Positions 1 to 9,085 of a stretch of DNA of 64,000 nt are shown here, piece after piece. Within the stretch, counting starts at the first letter, position 1, and each line of letters starts with the position of its first letter. The stretch is taken from contig QKDL01000010.1 of assembly GCA_003252105.1 (NCBI GenBank), positions 19,105 to 83,104 of the forward strand. The letters are read 5' to 3'. The position numbers and the translations under genes were made by a program. The notes beneath the pieces were generated by a model, which was given only the letters and a program-made list of their open reading frames with translations, did no database searches and was not told where the DNA came from. The DNA comes from Arcobacter sp. (lineage in GTDB: Bacteria; Campylobacterota; Campylobacteria; Campylobacterales; Arcobacteraceae).

Positions 1-1
1 C

Positions 2-328
2 TATAAACTTGAATCAAAAACTGAAACAAATGTCTTTGACATTAATGAGCAAGAAAAAGCTGAATTGGATAAATATGTAGTGAAGTTATCGAAAGGGATT
101 TGTGCTATTTGGACGGAGTTAAAAGAGATTAGACTATTACAAAAAGAGAATCATGATTTTAACCATTTTTCAAAAAGTACAAAAAGAAAAATTGAAGATG
201 TCCATGTGTTAATGGATGAACTTATTAAAGTTTATAAACTAAAGGTTATCAATGATAAAGGTGAACTAAGAGAAAAGTTTAAAAAAGCACTTGATTCTAT
301 TGAGTTGGCTGCTGATAAAATAATCTAA
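2..328 (+). CDS. Unknown protein, C-terminal part (5' end outside window)
   Basis: The reading frame is open from base 2, so the gene starts upstream of the window; a TTG at 65 is only an internal codon as far as can be judged. The visible 108 residues are rich in Lys, Glu and Leu with no Cys, look mainly helical (possibly coiled coil), and have no motif I recognise. The stop codon overlaps the stop of the convergent XRE gene by a few bases. The position at the edge of an accessory region with defence-type genes hints at an accessory function, but nothing in the sequence shows what it does. Confidence 0.6.
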   Translation, partial: YKLESKTETNVFDINEQEKAELDKYVVKLSKGICAIWTELKEIRLLQKENHDFNHFSKSTKRKIEDVHVLMDELIKVYKLKVINDKGELREKFKKALDSIELAADKII

Positions 329-558
329 GGTTTAAAAAAATCACAGAGTTCTACATTTAGAATTTTTGAGATTTTTAATAATTGTTCAAGATTAAAATGT
401 TTGCCATTATAGTATATCTCAGCACCTGATACTACAGAGACTGATTTATATCCCATTTTTAAAGATAATTCAAGTTGAGATAACTTTTTTTCTTTTCTAT
501 AATTGGCAACATTTTTACCAATAGTTTTATAAAGCTGTTCAGGAGTGATATCTTGCAT
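325..558 (-). CDS. Small XRE-family (Cro/C1-type HTH) transcriptional regulator
   Basis: This 77-residue protein is essentially one helix-turn-helix domain. It begins with a helix containing GKNVANYRKEKKLSQLELS, the usual first helix and turn of the Cro/C1 fold, and ends with a helix LEQLLKISKILNVELCDFF, the typical last helix of the family. The stretch between, where the recognition helix should lie, is slightly unusual (KSVSVVSGAEIYYNGKHF). The gene converges on the unknown gene at the window start with overlapping stop codons, and is divergent from the 853 operon. About 290 bases separate the two starts, so it may control that operon or itself. No partner toxin was recognised. Confidence 0.8.
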   Translation of the reverse strand: MQDITPEQLYKTIGKNVANYRKEKKLSQLELSLKMGYKSVSVVSGAEIYYNGKHFNLEQLLKISKILNVELCDFFKP

Positions 559-852
559 ATTAATACAACCTACTATAAGAGATAATAATGGAAGTCTATC
601 TTATGTGTAAGGATAACACAATCAATACAAATACAATGTATAATAGTAGATAAATAAAATATATATTATAATAATATTTATTTTGTTACTATGTTGTGAT
701 AAAAATAGGTTATAACTATGTATTAAGTTTATTGAAGTTCATAAGAAGAGACTCAATAGGAGTTATTGCAATAATTGCATCTTTGTAAATTATTCTTTAG
801 TAAAGAATAGTACATAGTTGAATATATATAGGAAATAATACAAAGGAAAATA

Positions 853-2481
853 ATGAGTGTAAATGTTTATATAAAAGAAAATGTGAAAAAAATTGCGGAA
901 AAAGAAAAAAATGTTTTAGTTACTCCAGACATCCCTGAAAACAAACTAAATAATGCAGTAAAAGCATTTAAATGTGAAGATTTTTATGAATCTATTTTAG
1001 CAATTTATGATGACAGTATGTTTAATAATGCCAAATGTGGATTAGTATTTACAGGTGAAAGAGTTATTCATAATTCTTATGGTACTTTTGTCTATGCTGA
1101 TATAGAATCTGTTGAACATATAGTAAATATTACGGTGAATGATAAAGGTAAAGAGAATACTGATGAATTTATAGTTATCAAAACCAAGGATGGGAAAGAA
1201 CATAAAATCAAAGATGATTTGACTTTTGCAAATAAAAAGAACCTTGCAGAATTTTTAAATACAATAATTACAGATTTTAAAGACTTTAAAGAAGAAAATC
1301 AACTTACTACAATTTCAGAAATGTCAGAAGAATTTAAAAAAGCATATTTAAAAATTATAGTAAATATGACATATGTAGATGATGGAGAAATTGATGAAAA
1401 AGAGCTAGCTGAGATTTTACTTCTTATGACAAGATTGGAATTAAGTAAAGATTCTAGATTTGATATAAGAACATACCTTACTGAAATATCTTATGAAAAC
1501 TTAGTAAGTATCGAAGACTTTATAACAATAATTAAAGAACACTCTGAATCAAGTCACTTTCAATCATTAATGATTTCTCTTGCTAAAGATATGATAAATG
1601 TACATTTTAGTACTAATGATTCGATGAGTAGAGATTTTAAATTTTTGACTGAAAATCAAAGTTTATTTAACTTATCAGATGATGAAATCGATTTGGCATT
1701 CAGTGCAGTTGAAAATGATTACAAAATGCTAAAAGAAGACCTAGATGATAATGCAATTAAAAAGAATGCAGAGGATTTAGCTACAAAAGCAGCAGCTGCA
1801 GGTGCTCCACTAGCTGCAGTTTATATTTCAGGTTCTGTAGTCGGTATGTCAGCAGCTGGTATTACATCAGGATTGGCTACTCTAGGAATGGGTATGGGTA
1901 TGACTGGTGGTTTAGTTGTGGTAGGATTAATTGGAATCATGACATATAAAGGGTTGAAACACCTTACAGGTGCAAATGAACTAGATAAATATAAAACAAG
2001 AGAATTAATGTTGCATGAAGTTATTAAACAAACACAAAAAACTATTTCTTTAATAATAGATGATATTAACTTTGTTGTTCAAAAACTAAATGATGTAACA
2101 TTAAATCATGCAGAACAAAGTGAAAAGATTAAAAAACTTGTACAAATGATGGCAAAATATCAAAGCGCCATTAAAACAGTAGATAACAAAACAAATCATT
2201 ACCAGAACTCAGCAAATAGATTACAATGTCCAAGAGAATTAGATATATCAAGATTAAAGTCATTGACAGCAGAAGCTACAAAAAAACCACTTTTTAATTT
2301 TATCATCGAAAATTATAAAGAAGAATCAATTCAAGTTGATGGAAAACAGAGAAATGCATTCCTTCTTAGAGACAATATTGATACAGAAATACTTGATAAA
2401 ATGGGTGAAATATTTAAATCATTAGAATATTTTGATATGGGTAATATTATGAAAGGTAAGGTTAAAGGTATTTTTGGATGA
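853..2481 (+). CDS. Unknown protein with PH-like, TerB-like and glycine-rich membrane regions
   Basis: The 542 residues fall into visible parts. Residues about 15-130 look like a bacterial PH-type beta domain (GLVFTGERVIHNSYGTFVYADI). Residues about 153-290 resemble a TerB-like acidic helical domain (DDGEIDEKELAEILLLMTRL). Residues about 312-366 are Ala/Gly/Met-rich and hydrophobic (for example SAAGITSGLATLGMGMGM), like a glycine-zipper membrane hairpin. The rest is a long helical, coiled-coil-like region. The ATG has an AAAGGA ribosome site. The stop overlaps the next start (ATGA), so the two are translated together. Within the accessory island a membrane-acting effector or sensor is plausible, but that is inference. 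The TerB-like and PH-like calls are by eye and only moderately secure. Confidence 0.75.
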   Translation: MSVNVYIKENVKKIAEKEKNVLVTPDIPENKLNNAVKAFKCEDFYESILAIYDDSMFNNAKCGLVFTGERVIHNSYGTFVYADIESVEHIVNITVNDKGKENTDEFIVIKTKDGKEHKIKDDLTFANKKNLAEFLNTIITDFKDFKEENQLTTISEMSEEFKKAYLKIIVNMTYVDDGEIDEKELAEILLLMTRLELSKDSRFDIRTYLTEISYENLVSIEDFITIIKEHSESSHFQSLMISLAKDMINVHFSTNDSMSRDFKFLTENQSLFNLSDDEIDLAFSAVENDYKMLKEDLDDNAIKKNAEDLATKAAAAGAPLAAVYISGSVVGMSAAGITSGLATLGMGMGMTGGLVVVGLIGIMTYKGLKHLTGANELDKYKTRELMLHEVIKQTQKTISLIIDDINFVVQKLNDVTLNHAEQSEKIKKLVQMMAKYQSAIKTVDNKTNHYQNSANRLQCPRELDISRLKSLTAEATKKPLFNFIIENYKEESIQVDGKQRNAFLLRDNIDTEILDKMGEIFKSLEYFDMGNIMKGKVKGIFG

Positions 2482-4082
2482 ACAAAGACTATTTAAAGAA
2501 CGAGGGAAATGCTTTAAAAGTCCAAAAACACCAATTAAATCAATCTGAAAATAAATTAGCAGAGATTGATAATATATTATCAAATATTCAATCAAGTCAA
2601 GAACAAGATAATCTCTTGTTAGATAATATGTTATTAGATATGGAAGAATTGTTAGGAACTACTGATAACACTGTAGATTCATACTCTCAAGGTGATATAT
2701 TAAATATTGAGAAACAATTAGAAATAACAGTTGATCCTGAAAATTTAGCTGTTGTTGAAGAATTAGATAAGGTTGATTTTGATGATAATATTTCTTGGGA
2801 AGAATATATGAATTCTATTGAAGAATATAGTTTTAAGAATAATCTTGATTTAACAGAAGACCCTTTTAAATCACTAATGACTAAGTCTCAACAAGTAGAA
2901 CTTCAAAAGAAAATTAAAGACGAATTTACTTTAAAAAATGCACAGTGTGATAAATACGACTATATGATTGCAGGAACATGTGGTGTAATAGCTGGTTTAG
3001 TAGATATTTTATTTGTTGGTGCTCCTAGAGATAGTAAACTTGGAGATATTGCAGATGGGCAAGCAAATAAGATTACAGAGAAATTTGCAGGATTTGTTGG
3101 ATGGAAGAAAGAACAAGTTGATATTGCTTATCAGAAGCATATTGACAATTTTCAAATGCAAGGAAAAGTACCTCAGTCTTATGAAAACTTTAAAAAACAT
3201 AATATGCTTAATTTCTTAGAAAATAAGTATAAAGTTAATTATGATCAAGTAAGTACTTCACATAAAAACTCAAAATTGGGTACTGGTGGTGCTGTTGAAG
3301 GACTAGAAGCATCAAATCATCACTTAAAAAGCTTAGGACATTCTCCCGATATTATAGGTTTGTTTTTTTCTATTTTAAATCAATTTACTAGTACATCAAC
3401 TTTTATAAGTAATGGACAAATTGTTACTATAGATACTGAAAATTTCAATCTTGAAGGTCATAATTTTATTGCCAAAATATTTTGTGGATTTGCAAATTGG
3501 TTTGGGCATCTTATGTCTGACTGGGCAGGCTCAAAAACTTCTGCAAAAAAAGGGAATAGAGGTTCAGGTGCTCCTATACCATTTTATAACCTTCTTCAGC
3601 TCTTGAATGTAGGTAGCTTTGGTGAAAAAGAAGAAACCTTTGCACAAATCACAACTAAAGTTTTTGAAAAAGGTTATGATTCGAGGCATGCTATGGCTAT
3701 GGCAATTCCCGTATTAATAAATGAATTACTTATTCGATTTATGTACACAATGAAAGCAAGATTTTATCATGAAAAAGAGTGGAGAGATTGTATACCAAAA
3801 GGTAATATTCCTGAAGTAAGAAGAATGTTATTAGTTGGTCATGGTGTATTATGTATAATTGATGGAGCAGATGCATATATTCGTTCAGGTTCTGGTGCGG
3901 ATATGGTTACTTTCTTATCAAGAACAAACTTACTTGCTTGGACTAGATTTGGACAACTTGCATTAAAAGAACTATATGCATGGTATAACAGCGGGCATAT
4001 TGATGTTGAAAAAGTTGATGAATATTTAGATGAAGAATTAAAAATGATGCTTAAAAAAAATAATTATGAAAAAATCACATGA
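2478..4082 (+). CDS. Unknown 534-residue protein with conserved-looking His/Asp motifs, likely membrane-associated
   Basis: The N-terminal 150 residues are acidic and helical. Around residues 160-183 is a hydrophobic, Gly-rich segment (MIAGTCGVIAGLVDILFVGA). Then come motif-like blocks: NHHLKSLGHSPD near 279-290, GFANWFGHLMSDWAGS near 337-352, a Gly/Ser/Pro loop (RGSGAPIPFYNL), and a hydrophobic helix near 404-423. The His/Asp content of these blocks looks like a family signature, possibly metal-binding or catalytic, but I cannot name the family. The gene overlaps its upstream neighbour by 4 bases and the WYL gene downstream by 17, indicating one translationally coupled unit. The most likely context is an anti-phage or other accessory system. 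Confidence 0.75.
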   Translation: MNKDYLKNEGNALKVQKHQLNQSENKLAEIDNILSNIQSSQEQDNLLLDNMLLDMEELLGTTDNTVDSYSQGDILNIEKQLEITVDPENLAVVEELDKVDFDDNISWEEYMNSIEEYSFKNNLDLTEDPFKSLMTKSQQVELQKKIKDEFTLKNAQCDKYDYMIAGTCGVIAGLVDILFVGAPRDSKLGDIADGQANKITEKFAGFVGWKKEQVDIAYQKHIDNFQMQGKVPQSYENFKKHNMLNFLENKYKVNYDQVSTSHKNSKLGTGGAVEGLEASNHHLKSLGHSPDIIGLFFSILNQFTSTSTFISNGQIVTIDTENFNLEGHNFIAKIFCGFANWFGHLMSDWAGSKTSAKKGNRGSGAPIPFYNLLQLLNVGSFGEKEETFAQITTKVFEKGYDSRHAMAMAIPVLINELLIRFMYTMKARFYHEKEWRDCIPKGNIPEVRRMLLVGHGVLCIIDGADAYIRSGSGADMVTFLSRTNLLAWTRFGQLALKELYAWYNSGHIDVEKVDEYLDEELKMMLKKNNYEKIT

Positions 4083-4965
4083 TAAGATAGCTATAAGATT
4101 GGCTTCAATTCTTACAAAACTTAATAGTGGTGAAAGATTCACTACTATTGAGTTAGCAAAAGAATTTAATGTAACAGAAAGAACAATACAGAGAGATATT
4201 AAAGAAAGACTTCTGTATATACCACTTGAAAAAAATGGTAACTATTATAGTTTGGCTAGTTATGCTCTAGGAAAACTTACCTTTGAAGATATTAAAAACT
4301 TTGCAACACTTAGTGGTATAAAGTCTCTTTACCCATCTTTATCAAATGAATTTTTAACTGATATTTTAAATAAAAAACTTAATCAATCCTATCTTATAAA
4401 AAATCAAGGTTTTGAAAATATTAGTGATAAGGAAGAATTATTTGAGATATTAAGTGCAGCTATAGTTAAAAATAGTTCAATAAGTTTTTTTTATTCAAAG
4501 AAGGAAAGAAAAGTTAACCCTTACAAATTAATCAATAATAATGGAATATGGTATTTGTTAGCTGATGAAAGTAATGAATTAAAAACATTTACATTTTCAA
4601 AAATCACAAATTTTAAATGGAAAGATGAAACTAAAAGTTTTAAGCCTAAAAAGAAGTATTTAGAGCAAATTGAAAAAAATGAAAGTATTTGGTTTACAGA
4701 TAGAATTGAAGTTATTTTACAAATAGATAATGAAGCTAAAGAGTATTTTGAAAGAAAAAATAACTTAGCTAATAAAAAGATAGTTGAACAGAATGAGAAG
4801 TATTTAATTGTCTCTACTAAAGTATCTTATGATGATGAGATATTGAAGATCGTTAAGTACTGGTTACCTTATATTAAGATTCTAGAACCTAAGTATTTAA
4901 AAGAAAAGTTACAAAATGTATTAAAAGAATATATCCTTGAAGAAGTAAATGATTATGAATTATGA
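4066..4965 (+). CDS. WYL-domain transcriptional regulator with N-terminal HTH
   Basis: This 299-residue protein starts with a DeoR-like winged HTH (residues about 8-55, with the recognition stretch FNVTERTIQRDI). A WYL domain follows around residues 130-185 (NPYKLINNNGIWYLLADE, where the W-Y-L signature sits), and then a C-terminal WCX-like extension. WYL proteins are ligand-sensing regulators often found in or beside phage-defence loci, where they commonly repress the system. The start lies inside the preceding gene (17-base overlap), so its level is tied to the two upstream unknown proteins. That fits autoregulation of the operon, though no operator was identified. Confidence 0.88.
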   Translation: MKKSHDKIAIRLASILTKLNSGERFTTIELAKEFNVTERTIQRDIKERLLYIPLEKNGNYYSLASYALGKLTFEDIKNFATLSGIKSLYPSLSNEFLTDILNKKLNQSYLIKNQGFENISDKEELFEILSAAIVKNSSISFFYSKKERKVNPYKLINNNGIWYLLADESNELKTFTFSKITNFKWKDETKSFKPKKKYLEQIEKNESIWFTDRIEVILQIDNEAKEYFERKNNLANKKIVEQNEKYLIVSTKVSYDDEILKIVKYWLPYIKILEPKYLKEKLQNVLKEYILEEVNDYEL

Positions 4966-4980
4966 TATTTATATAGATTT

Positions 4981-4989
4981 TGTTATAAT
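4981..4989 (+). promoter_or_regulatory. Extended -10 promoter for the AAA/protease pair
   Basis: The bases read TGTTATAAT, a perfect extended -10 element (TGnTATAAT), 27 bases before the ATG of the AAA gene. A strong AGGAGG ribosome site follows at 5004-5009. There is no good -35 box, as is usual for sigma70 promoters in Campylobacterota. The placement suggests that the AAA/protease pair can be transcribed independently of the WYL operon. Confidence 0.6.
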
Positions 4990-5015
4990 AGATATAAATT
5001 AATAGGAGGAATAAT

Positions 5016-6002
5016 ATGGCAAAAGCATCACAGCTAAAAGCACTTATCAAGTCACATTATGACAATGATTATACCAGATTTGATACTTTATCATTACAAT
5101 TAGCTGCACATGAAGCTACTTTGGGTCATAATTCCTTAGCATTAGAAGTTAAAAAGCTTGTTGATAAATCAAAAGAGAGTAGAACACCAGAATCAATCAA
5201 CTCTAAAAATATTAGATTATATAATAACACGATAGATGAGTTATTTATTCATTCTAGACCTATTTTAGATATGTATGATATTATTCTTCCTCGTTCAAAC
5301 CAAGATAAAATATTGAAGATACTAAGTGAATATAATAATCAAGAAAAGTTAAAAAAACATGGTTTGAAACATAGAAGAAAAATCCTATTGTCTGGACACC
5401 CTGGTACAGGTAAAACTATGACTGCATCAGTTATAGCTTCAGAACTACATTTACCTTTATATGTAATTCAAATAGATAAAATTATTACAAAGTTCATGGG
5501 TGAAACAGGTGCAAAATTAAGACAAATATTCAAAATGATAGAAATGCAAAAGGGTGTTTATTTTTTTGATGAATTTGATTCTATAGGTACAGATAGAAGT
5601 AAAGATAATGAAGTTGGAGAAATGAGAAGAGTATTAAACTCATTTTTACAATTTTTAGAAAATGATAACTCTGATAGCTTAATATTAACTGCTACAAATA
5701 ATATATCTTTATTGGACAGAGCTTTATTTAGAAGGTTTGACGACATCTTGTACTATGACATACCAACAAAAGATGAAATACTAAAACTTTTAAAATTGAG
5801 ATTTCAAGCATTTACAGTTAAGTTTGATTTATCTGGAGTTTTAGCTAAAGCATCTGGATTAAGCCATGCAGATATCGTGAAATCTTGTGATGATGCTATT
5901 AAAGAAGCTATTATCAATGATAAAAAGTATATTTCTAAAACATCATTGATAAATAATTTTCAAATTATAAAAGAATCATATAAAAAAATCAGTGAGTCGT
6001 AA
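5016..6002 (+). CDS. ietA: AAA+ ATPase, IetA-like partner of the subtilisin-like protease
   Basis: This 328-residue protein is a single AAA domain of the FtsH/26S-ATPase-like kind with a short N-terminal helical region. Walker A is GHPGTGKT at residues 127-134. Walker B is YFFDEFD, with D185 and E186. A sensor segment (TATNN) and the arginine-finger pair in ALFRRFDD follow, so ATP hydrolysis should be intact. Three bases separate it from the S8 protease gene. An AAA ATPase directly upstream of a large subtilisin-like protease is the arrangement of IetAS, described as a plasmid stability/exclusion pair and later as an anti-phage system. By that precedent the ATPase would restrain or guide the protease. 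The symbol is assigned from architecture and order only. Confidence 0.82.
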   Translation: MAKASQLKALIKSHYDNDYTRFDTLSLQLAAHEATLGHNSLALEVKKLVDKSKESRTPESINSKNIRLYNNTIDELFIHSRPILDMYDIILPRSNQDKILKILSEYNNQEKLKKHGLKHRRKILLSGHPGTGKTMTASVIASELHLPLYVIQIDKIITKFMGETGAKLRQIFKMIEMQKGVYFFDEFDSIGTDRSKDNEVGEMRRVLNSFLQFLENDNSDSLILTATNNISLLDRALFRRFDDILYYDIPTKDEILKLLKLRFQAFTVKFDLSGVLAKASGLSHADIVKSCDDAIKEAIINDKKYISKTSLINNFQIIKESYKKISES

Positions 6003-6005
6003 GAT

Positions 6006-8483
6006 ATGCCTGATTTACGACCCATATTTATTAGTGAACAATATAAAACTGACATAAAATTCACATCACCTCAAGGAGGAGGTGGTGACTCATCATTACC
6101 TTACAGAAATGTAAGTAGTCATGGTAATAAATTATATGGGAAATTAGAAACTCTTTTAAATATCCAAAACAAACAAATAATAGAAAATGACTCTTTAAAT
6201 AAAGGTATTTATTTAGAGGTTTCTGGGACACAAGAATGTGAGTTAAATATTGAATCACTTGAAAATATACCAAGAGAGATTAGATTAGCAAATTTTAAAA
6301 ATTCTTATCCTCAGAAAGCTACATTTTTTTTACCATTAGAAGAAAGAGATTTTTTAGAAAAGAAAATAATTGAATATACAAATAAAGTAACAGCAAAAGG
6401 AAATCCTAAACATAATAACCTAATAGCTACAATAGAAGATTTTAAAACTGCAACGATTAGTTCATTTTGGAATGGTAAAGAAGACAAAGTACCTACCGAT
6501 ATTAAAGTGTGGTGTGAAGTATGGTTAATCAATAATAAAGATACTCATGAGGTAGATGTTATTTCAAGATTTGAAAATATTGCTCAAACTCATGGTATAG
6601 AAATACAAATAGAATCAAATATAAAGTTTCCTGAGAGAATAATAACTTTAGCAAAATTAAATGCAGAAGATATTTTAAATCTGATTAATTCTTATCCGTA
6701 TCTAGCTGAAATTAGACCTTATTCAACTCCTAATATAGCTTACACAAGTATTGAATATAGTGAACAGAAAGAATGGGTTCATGAACTAAAAGATAGAGTT
6801 ATTGTAAATTCAGATAGTAATGTTTCTGTATGTATTTTAGATACAGGAGTAAATAATATTCATCCATTACTGGAAGATATTTTACTAGATGAAGATAAGC
6901 ATACGTATTTAACATCATGGGGTATAGATGATCATGATAGTCATGGCACAGAAATGAGTGGAATAGTTGCTTATGGAAATTTAAATGAACATTTAACTGG
7001 TCTATTAGATATTGAATTGAATCATACTTTATCATCTTATAAAATACTACCTCCAACAGGAAGTACCGAGAAAAGCTTATGGGGATATATTACAGAACAA
7101 GCTGTTGCAACTAGAGAAATTGAAAAGCCTAATAAAATACATATATATTCGATGTCTGTTACTGCTAAAGATACAGATGGTGATGTATTAGATGGTACAC
7201 CAAGTTCATGGTCATCTGCAATAGATAATATATTATTTAATAGTGATACTAAAAAACTTTTTTGTATTTCAGCAGGTAATGCAGATATAGATGATGTATC
7301 ATTTACATATATGGCAAGTAATATAATATCTCCTATAGAAAATCCAGCCCAATCTTGGAACTCTCTAGTCATTGGAGCTTTTACAGAAAAAGATTCAATA
7401 ACAGATGAAGATAATGAATATATTGATTATGATGTAATAATGGCAAAAAAAGATGAAGTATCACCATTCACAACAACTTCTCGCCTATGGGATAAGCAAT
7501 GGTGTATAAAGCCTGATATTGTATTTGAAGGTGGAAATCTTTTACTAGATACAATGAGAAATGATAAAACTGCTCATGAAGATTTGTCCCTTTTGACAAC
7601 ACATTCAGATGTTAGACGAGATTTAATTACTTGGACTTATGCAACTAGTGCAGCAAATGCATTAGGAGCTAATTTTGTAGCAAGATTATATTCTTCCTTT
7701 CCAGAAGCAACACCTGAAACAATTAGAGGATTAGTTATTCATTCTGCTAATTGGACAGATAATATGTTTGAACAATTTAAAGAGAGTTCTGATTCTGATA
7801 AGGATGTGTATAAGAAGCTGTTAAGAAGTTGTGGCTATGGAGTACCTAGTTTTGATAAAGCAGTTAATTGCTACACAAATAGTTTAACATTAATTGCTGA
7901 AGATACTATTCAACCATTTATTAAAGTTGGTAGTGATGTAAAAACAAACGTGATGAATCTTTATGAACTACCATGGCCAAGAGAAGCTCTAGAAGAGTTA
8001 GGCTCTCAAGAAGTAGAAATGAGAGTTACTCTTTCTTATTTTATAGAACCAGCTCCTACAGAAATGATTGTAAGTAATTTTAATCGATATAATTATCCCT
8101 CTCATGGATTAAGATTTGAAGTAAATCATCCAACTGAAGATATTGAGCAATTTAAAACTAGATGTAATAAACATGGAAGAAATAAGGAATTTAGACCCAG
8201 TGGACTTAGTACTAGAGATTATTGGAAAATAGGTAAAAATACCAGAGATAGAGGAAGTATGATATCTGATGTATGGAAGGGTACGGCTGTAGATTTGGCT
8301 TCTTGTAATCACATAGCTGTTTTTCCAATAAATGGATGGTGGAGAACAAGAGAATACTTAGGAGCTTATGAGAATGTGGCTCGATATACATTAATTGTAA
8401 GTATATATTCGCCATCACAAGAGACAGATATATATACACCTGTAAAAGTTCAGGTCGAAACGCCAATAGCAATAGAAACATAA
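6006..8483 (+). CDS. ietS: Subtilisin-like (S8) serine protease, IetS-like
   Basis: This 825-residue protein has an N-terminal region of about 265 residues without recognised motifs, then an S8 catalytic domain. The triad is visible: D279 in ILDTGVN, H313 in DSHGTEMSG, and S548 in ATSAANALGA; the oxyanion Asn is N425 in SAGNAD. No signal peptide is seen, so it is expected to act in the cytoplasm, unlike secreted subtilisins. The C-terminal 230 residues look beta-rich. It is co-transcribed with the AAA ATPase. The pair matches IetAS, in which the protease is regarded as the toxic effector. An alternative is a housekeeping protease, but the island context makes that less likely. Confidence 0.85.
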   Translation: MPDLRPIFISEQYKTDIKFTSPQGGGGDSSLPYRNVSSHGNKLYGKLETLLNIQNKQIIENDSLNKGIYLEVSGTQECELNIESLENIPREIRLANFKNSYPQKATFFLPLEERDFLEKKIIEYTNKVTAKGNPKHNNLIATIEDFKTATISSFWNGKEDKVPTDIKVWCEVWLINNKDTHEVDVISRFENIAQTHGIEIQIESNIKFPERIITLAKLNAEDILNLINSYPYLAEIRPYSTPNIAYTSIEYSEQKEWVHELKDRVIVNSDSNVSVCILDTGVNNIHPLLEDILLDEDKHTYLTSWGIDDHDSHGTEMSGIVAYGNLNEHLTGLLDIELNHTLSSYKILPPTGSTEKSLWGYITEQAVATREIEKPNKIHIYSMSVTAKDTDGDVLDGTPSSWSSAIDNILFNSDTKKLFCISAGNADIDDVSFTYMASNIISPIENPAQSWNSLVIGAFTEKDSITDEDNEYIDYDVIMAKKDEVSPFTTTSRLWDKQWCIKPDIVFEGGNLLLDTMRNDKTAHEDLSLLTTHSDVRRDLITWTYATSAANALGANFVARLYSSFPEATPETIRGLVIHSANWTDNMFEQFKESSDSDKDVYKKLLRSCGYGVPSFDKAVNCYTNSLTLIAEDTIQPFIKVGSDVKTNVMNLYELPWPREALEELGSQEVEMRVTLSYFIEPAPTEMIVSNFNRYNYPSHGLRFEVNHPTEDIEQFKTRCNKHGRNKEFRPSGLSTRDYWKIGKNTRDRGSMISDVWKGTAVDLASCNHIAVFPINGWWRTREYLGAYENVARYTLIVSIYSPSQETDIYTPVKVQVETPIAIET

Positions 8484-8663
8484 AATATTAGAGTATATTT
8501 ATTTTTTGGTACTTTTTAATACAATATACACTTTTCTTCCTAACTTTACATATAATAAATGATGATATGTTTTTATTTAAAAAGTCTTTACCTAAATTTA
8601 TTAAATTTTACTATATAATAATTTTATTATATATTTTAGAATAATAATGTATATCAATATAAT

Positions 8664-9070
8664 ATGGAAGATTCTACTTCAAGACAACTGGCAGCTTGTA
8701 TCCTTGATGATGAGATATAATATATACTAAAAAACAATTAAATAGTTTTGAATTATTACCAGAACCGCATGTTCTTTATTATTCGAAAATTGATGAGAAT
8801 AAAAATACGACTAGTTCAATACATCTTGATTCAAGATTTTATGCAGATTTTAGTATTATTCAAAAGATACAAGGTTTCCCTCTATTATTTTCAAGGAAAA
8901 AGACATTGAAAAAAAATGGTACATGTTTACCTGATTCATGGTTAAAACAGTTAGATAAAATATTTTTAGTATATTCATTTGTAGAAGGACTAGATATAGA
9001 CTTTGCACCAGATATATTTAAATTATTTAATATGAGAATAACTGCATCTAACTATGAGTTTATTAAATAA
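8664..9070 (+). pseudogene. Broken small gene (frameshift or decayed start)
   Basis: An ATG at 8664 opens a frame of 18 codons that stops at 8718. A second frame, open from 8714 to the TAA at 9068-9070, encodes about 117 residues of ordinary-looking protein (FSIIQKIQGFPLLF, LPDSWLKQLDKIF) but has no ATG or GTG near its beginning. Together they look like one gene split by a frameshift. An alternative is a short protein starting at the TTG at 8906, which has AAGGA upstream. It lies in the 600-base gap after the protease gene and ends 15 bases before the next gene, so the two may once have formed a pair. Function unknown. Confidence 0.45.
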
Positions 9071-9085
9071 AGAAAAGAAAAAATA

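Noticed and set aside
3009..3219. Short frames on both strands inside the 534-residue gene
   Set aside because: They are shadows of the real frame, with no ribosome site or motif.
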